29,911 bases of DNA from UMGS973 sp964507795 (lineage in GTDB: Bacteria > Bacillota > Clostridia > Peptostreptococcales > Anaerovoracaceae), in the NCBI GenBank assembly GCA_964507795.1, contig CAZDQV010000015.1, positions 1-29,911 on the forward strand. Direction: 5' to 3'. The stretch's first letter is position 1. Every line of letters starts with the position of its first letter. Shown here piece after piece: positions 7,478 to 12,794 of this stretch. The notes beneath the pieces are model-generated. The model was not told where the DNA came from, made no database searches, and saw nothing but the letters and a program-made list of their open reading frames with translations. Made by a program: the position numbers and the translations under genes.

Positions 7478-7588
7478 CGATATAAAAGACCTTGCGCAGT
7501 TTGCAAGGCCAATATTTATATATTGTACCTCGGCGGGTTGATTAAGCCAAAAGCCCCCGCTGTCTACGGTTTAGTTTCCTTATTCTGT
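7478..7588 (-). ncRNA. L10 leader (autoregulatory mRNA structure) with attenuator
   Basis: The 150-base gap between rplA and rplJ contains, on the minus strand, AATCAACCCGCCGAGGTA, which resembles the conserved core of the bacterial L10(L12)4-binding leader. A terminator-like hairpin CCTTGC-AAACT-GCGCAAGG followed by TCTTTTATAT (about 7482-7508) comes next. In the known mechanism, L10-L12 complex binding to this structure lowers rplJL expression, by attenuation in Bacillota. The exact boundaries are approximate. Confidence 0.78.
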
Positions 7589-7593
7589 TTCCT

Positions 7594-8295
7594 TTAGCCC
7601 AAAGTAATCTTTTGAGGGTTTACTTTGATTCCAGGGCCCATAGTGCTTGTTACTGTAACACTTCTTAAATACTGACCCTTTGCAGCTGCCGGTTTTGCCT
7701 TCAGGATAGCTTCCATAAGAGCATTGAAATTCTGAGTAAGTTTCTCTCCTCCGAATGAAACCTTTCCTATAGGTGTATGAATGATGTTTGTCTTGTCAAG
7801 TCTGTATTCAACCTTACCTGCTTTAGTCTCTTCGATAGCTTTGGCAACGTCCATTGTTACTGTACCTGACTTAGGGTTTGGCATCAAGCCTTTAGGTCCT
7901 AAGATTTTACCGAGTCTTCCGACAACACCCATCATATCCGGAGTAGCAATGATAACGTCATAATCAAACCAGTTTTCGTTTTTGATTTTTTCTGCCATTT
8001 CTTCTGCTCCGACAAATTCAGCTCCGGCTTCTTCAGCTTCCTGAGCCTTAGGTCCTTTGGCAAATACTAAAACCTTTTTTGTTTTACCAGTTCCGTTAGG
8101 AAGTACGATTGCACCTCTAACCTGCTGGTCTGCATGTCTTCCATCAACACCCAGTCTGATATGAACTTCTACAGTTTCATCAAACTTTGCAGGTGCTGCC
8201 TTGACAACAAGATCTAATGCTGCATCAGCATCATATAATTCCTGTCTGTCATAAAGCTTTTTTGCTTCCTGATACTTTTTACCTCTTTTAGGCAT
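7594..8295 (-). CDS. rplA: 50S ribosomal protein L1
   Basis: A 233-residue L1 with the usual length and signatures: MPKRGKKYQEA at the N-terminus, VEVHIRLGVDGRHADQQVRGAI, VLPNGTGKTKKVLVFAKG and the diagnostic MGVVGRLGKILGPKGLMPNPK (first 20 residues of the motif start near residue 121). It binds 23S rRNA at the L1 stalk, assists E-site tRNA release, and represses its own operon. AAGGAGG lies before the ATG, 48 bases after rplK. The spacer carries a likely L1-binding hairpin. Confidence 0.99.
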   Translation of the reverse strand: MPKRGKKYQEAKKLYDRQELYDADAALDLVVKAAPAKFDETVEVHIRLGVDGRHADQQVRGAIVLPNGTGKTKKVLVFAKGPKAQEAEEAGAEFVGAEEMAEKIKNENWFDYDVIIATPDMMGVVGRLGKILGPKGLMPNPKSGTVTMDVAKAIEETKAGKVEYRLDKTNIIHTPIGKVSFGGEKLTQNFNALMEAILKAKPAAAKGQYLRSVTVTSTMGPGIKVNPQKITLG

Positions 8296-8308
8296 TTGTT
8301 ACCTCCTT

Positions 8309-8338
8309 GTGGTGCCAGCGATCTTACGATCTCCCATC
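8309..8338 (-). promoter_or_regulatory. Putative L1-binding autoregulatory hairpin before rplA
   Basis: The rplK-rplA spacer folds on the minus strand as an outer TGG/CCA helix and an inner GATC-GTAA-GATC hairpin, with an asymmetric loop on the 3' side (GCTGGCA). This is followed at once by ACAAGGAGG. Two short helices joined by an asymmetric loop resemble the L1 site of 23S rRNA and known L1 mRNA targets. The call is by position and shape. Confidence 0.4.
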
Positions 8339-8343
8339 TCGAA

Positions 8344-8769
8344 TTATTCTTCAACTAATATACCCATGCTTCTTGCAGTGCCCTTGATCATTTCTGTTGC
8401 TGAGTCAAGGTTTGCCGCATTTAAGTCAGGCATCTTTGTCTGGGCAATTTCCTGTGCCTGAGCTAATGTAATCTTGCCAACTTTGTTCTTGTTAGGTTCT
8501 CCTGAAGCCTTGTCAAGACCTGCTGCTTTTTTGATAAGTACAGCTGCTGGCGGTGTTTTGCAGATGAATGAGAATGATCTGTCAGCGTATACTGTGATAA
8601 CTACAGGTATAATCATTCCTGCCTGATCCTGAGTCTTAGCATTGAACTGCTTACAGAAGTCCATGATGTTAACACCCTTCTGACCTAATGCCGGACCTAC
8701 TGGAGGTGCTGGATTTGCTCCACCTGCAGGAATCTGCAATTTGATATAGCCATCAATTTTTTTTGCCAT
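8344..8769 (-). CDS. rplK: 50S ribosomal protein L11
   Basis: A 141-residue L11, the exact family length. It forms the GTPase-associated centre with 23S rRNA. Conserved blocks are IKLQIPAGGANPAPPVGPAL, GVNIMDFCKQFNAKTQ, FICKTPPAAVLIKKAAG and the C-terminal GTARSMGILVEE. AAGGAG precedes the ATG. A small hairpin CCTGTT/AACAGG lies just upstream of that site and may modulate initiation. Confidence 0.99.
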   Translation of the reverse strand: MAKKIDGYIKLQIPAGGANPAPPVGPALGQKGVNIMDFCKQFNAKTQDQAGMIIPVVITVYADRSFSFICKTPPAAVLIKKAAGLDKASGEPNKNKVGKITLAQAQEIAQTKMPDLNAANLDSATEMIKGTARSMGILVEE

Positions 8770-8830
8770 GTCTGTTCTCCTTTCTCCTGTTCCTGAAAAC
8801 AGGGTCTGGTATATTTAAAAATGCTGTTAA

Positions 8831-9403
8831 CTAAAGTTTGTCAACCTGTCCGAATTCCAGTTCGACAGGAGTATCTCTTCCAAACATAGATATTCTGGCT
8901 CTGAGGATTTGTTTGTCTGGAGTGATTTCTTCAACCACACCCATAAATCCTTCAAACGGTCCGCTGACAACTCTGATATTGTCGCCAATCTCTACATCCA
9001 GATCAATAAATACTTTTTCGATGCCCATTCTTGCAACTTCTTCATTAGATAGCGGAATAGGCTCCGAACCGTGACCTACAAAGCCTGTAACACCCTGCGT
9101 GTTTCTGACAAGATACCACGATTCATTTGTAACTATCATCTTTACGATAACATAGCCGGGGAACATTTTTCTCGTTTTAACTTTGCGTTGTCCGTTTTTG
9201 ATTTCTACTCTGTCTTCGGTTGGTACAACAATATCAAGAATAAGATCCTGCATTCCCCTGTTCTCGACGATCTTTTCAATATTAACTTTTACTTTGTTTT
9301 CGTGGCCGGAATAAGTATGTACGACATACCATTTGGCCACTCCATCGCCTCTCAGACCTTCGCCTTCAAGAGGTGATGCTAAATTCCTATCCAAATCAGA
9401 CAT
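8831..9403 (-). CDS. nusG: Transcription termination/antitermination factor NusG
   Basis: A 190-residue NusG that binds the RNA polymerase clamp and modulates pausing and termination. The NGN domain begins at AKWYVVHTYSGHENKVK, and the C-terminal KOW domain includes IRVVSGPFEGFMGVVEEI. The ATG at 9403 gives 21 extra residues (including SPLEGEG) before the conserved core and has GGAGGTACAGG upstream. A GTG at 9340 with AGAGG seven bases before it would give a 169-residue protein beginning exactly where most NusGs do. Both starts are credible and I keep the longer. It is part of the rpmG-secE-nusG-rplKAJL operon. Confidence 0.96.
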   Translation of the reverse strand: MSDLDRNLASPLEGEGLRGDGVAKWYVVHTYSGHENKVKVNIEKIVENRGMQDLILDIVVPTEDRVEIKNGQRKVKTRKMFPGYVIVKMIVTNESWYLVRNTQGVTGFVGHGSEPIPLSNEEVARMGIEKVFIDLDVEIGDNIRVVSGPFEGFMGVVEEITPDKQILRARISMFGRDTPVELEFGQVDKL

Positions 9404-9432
9404 TGTCTACCTGTACCTCCGCTCTCTACTTA

Positions 9433-9702
9433 CTAAAGTTCAATATTCAAAACTGCTTTTAGTAATGCAAGGAATCCTGAATCTACAGCCCAGAATGCCA
9501 GTGCAAAGAAAGCACAAGTAAGTATAACAACGGCAGTATAAGAGCCAAGTTCCTTCTTGGTAGGCCATACTACTTTTTTCATTTCGATTTTGATGCCCTT
9601 GAAGTATTCTTTTACTGAACCCTTCTTTCTTTTGGGCTGCTGTGCCGCAAGGTTTCTTTTTTTGGTTTCCTTGCCTATGTTCTTAGCGTTCTCTTTTGCC
9701 AT
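9433..9702 (-). CDS. secE: Preprotein translocase subunit SecE
   Basis: An 89-residue single-span SecE, the clamp of the SecYEG channel in the cytoplasmic membrane. A basic, Lys-rich N-terminus is followed by the family motif FKGIKIEMKKVVWPTKKEL (amphipathic helix) and one membrane segment (residues about 55-78). The order rpmG-secE-nusG is conserved. AGAGG lies eight bases before the ATG. Confidence 0.98.
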   Translation of the reverse strand: MAKENAKNIGKETKKRNLAAQQPKRKKGSVKEYFKGIKIEMKKVVWPTKKELGSYTAVVILTCAFFALAFWAVDSGFLALLKAVLNIEL

Positions 9703-9717
9703 CTCTAATACCTCTGA

Positions 9718-9867
9718 CTATTTAGTTTCCTTGTGAAGAGTGTGTTTTTTGCAGAATGGACAATACTTGTTCATTTCGATACGATCAGGGTCATTCTTTT
9801 TGTTTTTGATAGTATTGTAGTTTCTCTGCTTGCATTCAGTACATGCCAATGTAACTTTAACTCTCAT
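9718..9867 (-). CDS. rpmG: 50S ribosomal protein L33 (zinc-binding form)
   Basis: A short 49-codon frame starting MRVKVTLACTECK and ending KHTLHKETK, the normal L33 length. Two CxxC pairs (residues 9/12 and 36/39) mark it as the zinc-containing C+ type, the form that zinc-limited Bacillota replace with a C- paralogue. GGAGG lies upstream of the ATG. It is first in the operon leading to secE and nusG and is served by the two promoters upstream. Confidence 0.97.
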   Translation of the reverse strand: MRVKVTLACTECKQRNYNTIKNKKNDPDRIEMNKYCPFCKKHTLHKETK

Positions 9868-9946
9868 TGTTTTGTGTCCTCCGTTAATTGAAAATTAGAG
9901 CTGTATTACAAGCTCTTTCGAATTTTTATCATAAAGTCGCCATATA

Positions 9947-9975
9947 AGTATATATTTTTATCTTGTCAAAGTCAA
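9947..9975 (-). promoter_or_regulatory. rpmG operon promoter P2 (proximal)
   Basis: -35 TTGACT (9970-9975), 17-base spacer, -10 TATACT (9947-9952) on the minus strand, about 80 bases before the rpmG start. It is downstream of the hairpin at 10014-10031, so this promoter is not affected by that terminator. Confidence 0.72.
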
Positions 9976-10009
9976 GAATTACTTTGGTTAAATCGGTTTT
10001 TTCCAATTT

Positions 10010-10031
10010 AAAACTGCGGGCAATCCCGCAG
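10010..10031 (-). terminator. Terminator-like hairpin between the two rpmG promoters
   Basis: Minus strand CTGCGGG-ATTG-CCCGCAG followed by TTTTAAATT. It can end the antitoxin-like gene transcript. It also lies only a few bases beyond the predicted start of promoter P1, so P1 transcripts would meet it at once. Confidence 0.7.
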
Positions 10032-10040
10032 CCATTTATT

Positions 10041-10069
10041 ATTATAGCCGTTAACCCCCGCAAAGTCAA
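10041..10069 (-). promoter_or_regulatory. rpmG operon promoter P1 (distal)
   Basis: -35 TTGACT (10064-10069), 17-base spacer, -10 TATAAT (10041-10046), beginning six bases past the stop of the helix-turn-helix gene. It is a near-consensus promoter, but its product would start within about three bases of the terminator-like hairpin. Confidence 0.65.
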
Positions 10070-10074
10070 TCTTT

Positions 10075-10701
10075 TTATTCAACAATATCGTCTATTTTGC
10101 AGTAAAGAGCTTTTGCGATAGCTTTGAGATTGTTGTATTGTGCCTTGTTTATATCATTCTTTTTTTGCTCATACATCTGAATCGACCTAAGCGACACGCC
10201 GGAAACAGTAGCAAGATCTCTCTGTGTCATGTTGCGAGTTTTCCTTATTCTTGACAAAAAAGATTCCGAGCTTACCATACTGTCAATCACGGATGCCACC
10301 TTCGAAATATCCGCCTCGTGCAAAACGCCATACAAATCTATAAGCGTCTGGAAATTTACAGCAAGAAAAATTTTCTTAAATGATCTGCCTGAAACGCACT
10401 GGTAATATGCCAGAACAAACCCACACCAGTATTCTGCAGTATAATCCCCATGGTAGTCCCCGTGAATTTTAGCAGTCGGTCTTCCACACATCTGAAAAAT
10501 TTCGTCAGCCATTGTACGTCCACTCATTCCTGTCACATATCGCGGATTGCCATTTCCGAATTCAGTTGCAACACCTGTCGATACAAAAAGATCAAGAAAT
10601 TCCTGGCCATTGATTCCAAGTCCATTTACAGAGTAATCGAGTGCAGTGCCAAGGTTGTCCATTGCATATTCGACTGTAGATTTATCATACGCGCATGTCA
10701 T
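10075..10701 (-). CDS. Helix-turn-helix partner of the DUF3990 protein (likely antitoxin)
   Basis: A 208-residue protein. The C-terminal quarter (about residues 150-208) is an XRE/Cro-type helix-turn-helix: RKTRNMTQRDLATVSGVS, then LRSIQMYEQ, then a LKAIAKALYCKIDDIVE tail. The N-terminal 140 residues are not a fold I recognise by name; they include CGRPTAKIHGDYHGDYTAEYW and a mostly helical stretch. The gene overlaps the end of the DUF3990 gene by 17 bases and has AGGAGG 11 bases before the ATG (a TTG one codon earlier is possible). Tight overlap with a putative toxin, a DNA-binding domain and a palindromic operator upstream all point to an autoregulating antitoxin. Neutralisation itself is inference. 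Confidence 0.8.
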   Translation of the reverse strand: MTCAYDKSTVEYAMDNLGTALDYSVNGLGINGQEFLDLFVSTGVATEFGNGNPRYVTGMSGRTMADEIFQMCGRPTAKIHGDYHGDYTAEYWCGFVLAYYQCVSGRSFKKIFLAVNFQTLIDLYGVLHEADISKVASVIDSMVSSESFLSRIRKTRNMTQRDLATVSGVSLRSIQMYEQKKNDINKAQYNNLKAIAKALYCKIDDIVE

Positions 10702-11362
10702 CAATTGTCATTCCTCCTCTGATTATGTCGAGAATAAATATATCCTCTTCAAGGTCCGGATTTTCTCTGCGCAACGCATCAAAAACCTCCCTCGCACAGG
10801 TTTCTCTTTCCATTCTCTTTCGGTAATATATATCACTATCCGCCTGTTCGTATTCAATAAAATGGATATTTTTAAATGCTTTTTTGCTGATGAGTACAAC
10901 CTGCTCTCCCAACTTGCCAAGCTTCATCGCATGCGAAAGCTGCCGAAGTGAAATACTTCCTTCGATGAAATCCTTCGCAAAAGCAAAATATCTGTCATCA
11001 GCCCTATATCCCATAATAACATCGCATGTGCTGGTGTCAGGCAAAAAATGTTCAATCACAAAATCTCTGCCTCTAAGTGCAAGTTCCTTATTCCTGCCAA
11101 TATCAAATGTTCGGTTGTTCAGCAAAAGTGCAAGCCAGTTCAGAATATGATAATCTCCTTCATTTAATCTGAGCACTGAAAGAGCCTCCATATCAAATTC
11201 ATATTTGTTGGCATATCCATTCATTTGAACAGGACAGGCCCATTCCTTGGCAAGCTCAAGTGATTCAGTGCAATAAAATCCCTGACCATAATCATTAGTG
11301 CTCTTACCGATGCCGTACTCTGGCGTTTTCACAATTTGCCGCGAGCCGTGATAAAGTATCAT
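10685..11362 (-). CDS. DUF3990 ADP-ribosyltransferase-fold protein (likely toxin)
   Basis: A 225-residue cytoplasmic protein of the DUF3990 family, which comparative work places in the ADP-ribosyltransferase superfamily. Visible motifs are LYHGS (H5, first NAD-contact strand), DYGQGFYCTE (residues 24-33, the second-motif Tyr/Phe region), DVIMGYRADDRYF (114-126) and KLGEQVVLISKKAF (150-163), where E153/Q154 are candidates for the third catalytic position. The ATG at 11362 is chosen because GGAGG sits five bases before it; an ATG at 11374 is also possible. Upstream ATGs lie before the predicted transcription start. The target is unknown. Most relatives occur in pairs with small or helix-turn-helix partners, consistent with a toxin-antitoxin role. 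Confidence 0.82.
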   Translation of the reverse strand: MILYHGSRQIVKTPEYGIGKSTNDYGQGFYCTESLELAKEWACPVQMNGYANKYEFDMEALSVLRLNEGDYHILNWLALLLNNRTFDIGRNKELALRGRDFVIEHFLPDTSTCDVIMGYRADDRYFAFAKDFIEGSISLRQLSHAMKLGKLGEQVVLISKKAFKNIHFIEYEQADSDIYYRKRMERETCAREVFDALRRENPDLEEDIFILDIIRGGMTIDDMRV

Positions 11363-11402
11363 TATCTCCTCCATAATTCCCTCAAAAAATATTTGCACCA
11401 GC

Positions 11403-11431
11403 ATCGTATCATTAAAATGATACTTCGTCAA
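11403..11431 (-). promoter_or_regulatory. Promoter of the DUF3990/helix-turn-helix module
   Basis: -35 TTGACG (11426-11431), 17-base spacer, -10 TACGAT (11403-11408) on the minus strand. The predicted start is near 11396, which rules out translation starts upstream of 11396 for the DUF3990 gene. Confidence 0.68.
11406..11423. promoter_or_regulatory. Perfect palindromic operator overlapping the toxin-antitoxin promoter
   Basis: GTATCATTAAAATGATAC is an 18-base perfect inverted repeat (8-bp arms, 2-bp centre). It covers half of the -10 box and most of the spacer, so a bound dimer would block RNA polymerase. The obvious binder is the helix-turn-helix protein encoded second in the operon; the XRE regulator next door is an alternative. 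Confidence 0.7.
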
Positions 11432-11447
11432 GAATCCAATCAAAAAG

Positions 11448-11480
11448 AAAGCACGCCACGCCATGCCATAGCATCGCTTA
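11448..11480 (-). terminator. Possible terminator after the membrane-tethered XRE gene
   Basis: Imperfect hairpin on the minus strand (outer AAGC/GCTT, inner ATGC-TATG-GCAT, unpaired bases between) followed by TTTCTTTTT. It overlaps the stop codon at 11478. The stem is weak, hence the low score. Confidence 0.35.
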
Positions 11481-11942
11481 TTTTCCCTTCATGTTTTTTC
11501 CAACAAGATATATGCCAATCAGCATCACTGCAATCGAAATTCCAAGCAAAACTCCTGAGATAAAATCCATAACATTGCTGCCGCCCACACCGTGGGACAG
11601 AGCCTGCATGGCAATCCCCATGACTATAAGGAGGACAGCATATATTATATTTTTTTGTTTTTCAAGCTCCTGTGTCCGTTTGAGCAGATCCATTATCTGC
11701 GCATCATCGCAGCTTCTGATTTTACCTTCTGGTGCATCCCTGCCAGCTATAAGCTCTGCAACGGTGATTTCAAGTTCATTGCACAACACCTCAACAACAC
11801 TATAGTCTGGCATGCATTTGCCGTTTTCCCATTTGGAAACGGTCTTGTTCGAAACGCCCAGGGTTTCGGCAAGCTGTGCCTGTGTTATGTTTTTTGCTTT
11901 TCTTTTGTGGGCAATATACTGCCCTGTAATAATCTGATTCAT
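11478..11942 (-). CDS. XRE-family regulator with two C-terminal membrane segments
   Basis: A 154-residue protein. An N-terminal helix-turn-helix (about residues 9-62) reads HKRKAKNITQAQLAETLG, then SNKTVSKWENGKCMPD, a classic XRE/Cro pattern. A short helical linker (DAQIMDLLKRTQELEKQ) leads to two hydrophobic helices (about 98-115 and 125-148, VMDFISGVLLGISIAVMLIG) and a KNMKGK end. It is thus a DNA-binding protein fixed to the cytoplasmic membrane. The ATG at 11942 has GGGAGG eight bases upstream; the frame is open further but lacks another good site. It sits directly upstream of the DUF3990 module with a separate promoter. Its target genes are unknown. Confidence 0.88.
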   Translation of the reverse strand: MNQIITGQYIAHKRKAKNITQAQLAETLGVSNKTVSKWENGKCMPDYSVVEVLCNELEITVAELIAGRDAPEGKIRSCDDAQIMDLLKRTQELEKQKNIIYAVLLIVMGIAMQALSHGVGGSNVMDFISGVLLGISIAVMLIGIYLVGKNMKGK

Positions 11943-11966
11943 CTCTATTTCCTCCCTGCAATCTAT

Positions 11967-11996
11967 CCTGATTATATATCCATATTTCATATCAGG
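11967..11996 (-). promoter_or_regulatory. Putative promoter/operator of the XRE gene
   Basis: A TATAAT -10 (11971-11976) lies with a poor -35 (TTTCCT, 11994-11999) at 17 bases. The arms CCTGAT (11967-11972) and ATCAGG (11991-11996) form an inverted repeat around the spacer, which would suit autoregulation. The arms are short, so this is tentative. Confidence 0.35.
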
Positions 11997-12027
11997 AAAT
12001 CCCTCACTGGTAGAATACAGGTGTAAT

Positions 12028-12732
12028 TCAGCAATTTTTGAGATATTCAATCTCTTCTCTTGTAAGTTTTCTGTAATGCCCCGGCTTCGTCCTGCCAAGC
12101 CTGATTTCTCCTATAGATATCCTTTCAAGTTCCTGAACATTATTGCCTACTGCGGCAAACATTTTTCTAACCTGACGGTTTTTGCCTTCATGAATTTCTA
12201 TTTCAACTATCGCAGATCTCTGATTCTGTCTGATTACATCAACCTTTGCCGGAGATGTTACAAACCCGCCTATGTCAACTCCCCTGCGCAGCTTTGCGAT
12301 GCGTTCCGGCGAAAGCACTCCCGCTACGGTTGCCCTGTATTTTTTGGTCACTTCATGCTTTGGATGAGTCAGTCTGTAAGCGAGTTCCCCATCGTTGGTC
12401 ATCAGAAGCAATCCTGTTGTATTATAGTCGAGTCTTCCCACAGGAAAAAGCCTTGCATCTATATCAGCTACCAACTCCATAACAGTTTTGCGTCCCCACT
12501 CATCTGATGCGGATGTAATATATCCCATGGGTTTGTTTACTGCGACACAGATCAGTTTCTCATCCGGTTTGATGAATGAGCCGTTTACTTCCACCGTATC
12601 ATCCGGCAGCACATCATATCCCATTTCTTTCACGGTAATGCCATTTACTCTTACATTACCATTGGCTATGAGGGTGTCTGCTTTTCTTCTGCTTGTAATT
12701 CCCGCGTGAGCTATGTATTTGTTAAGTCTCAT
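12028..12732 (-). CDS. rluB: Pseudouridine synthase of the RsuA/RluB family
   Basis: A 234-residue enzyme that isomerises a specific uridine to pseudouridine in rRNA. An S4 RNA-binding domain opens the protein (MRLNKYIAHAGITSRRKAD, then NGNVRVNG). The catalytic motif GRLDYNTTGLLLMTNDG follows near residue 100, and its Asp is the nucleophile. KKYRATV and GKNRQVRKMFAAVG are further family blocks. Length and the IHEGKNRQVRKMF pattern fit RluB, which targets 23S rRNA U2605 (E. coli numbering), but RsuA or RluE-type specificity cannot be excluded. The ATG at 12732 has GGAGG upstream. It lies after the lysK terminator. Confidence 0.92.
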   Translation of the reverse strand: MRLNKYIAHAGITSRRKADTLIANGNVRVNGITVKEMGYDVLPDDTVEVNGSFIKPDEKLICVAVNKPMGYITSASDEWGRKTVMELVADIDARLFPVGRLDYNTTGLLLMTNDGELAYRLTHPKHEVTKKYRATVAGVLSPERIAKLRRGVDIGGFVTSPAKVDVIRQNQRSAIVEIEIHEGKNRQVRKMFAAVGNNVQELERISIGEIRLGRTKPGHYRKLTREEIEYLKNC

Positions 12733-12752
12733 TAATATTCCTCCGTAGTGGC

Positions 12753-12788
12753 AATTCAAAAGGCCTGCACAGCCGAGGCAGACCTTTT
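12753..12788 (-). terminator. Terminator after the class I lysyl-tRNA synthetase gene
   Basis: Eleven-base-pair stem AAAAGGTCTGC/GCAGGCCTTTT (one wobble pair) on the minus strand with the T-run forming the end of the stem. It lies seven bases past the stop codon and before rluB. Confidence 0.8.
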
Positions 12789-12794
12789 ACCGGT

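Noticed and set aside
9868..10074. tRNA-Trp, often found near rpmG-secE
   Set aside because: No cloverleaf, no TTC-loop GTTCRA motif and no CCA-compatible stem; the interval is explained by two promoters and a terminator.
11375..11464. Upstream start codons for the DUF3990 gene
   Set aside because: The longer N-terminus would cross the -35, -10 and operator; the predicted transcript starts near 11396, and family members begin at the LYHGS strand.
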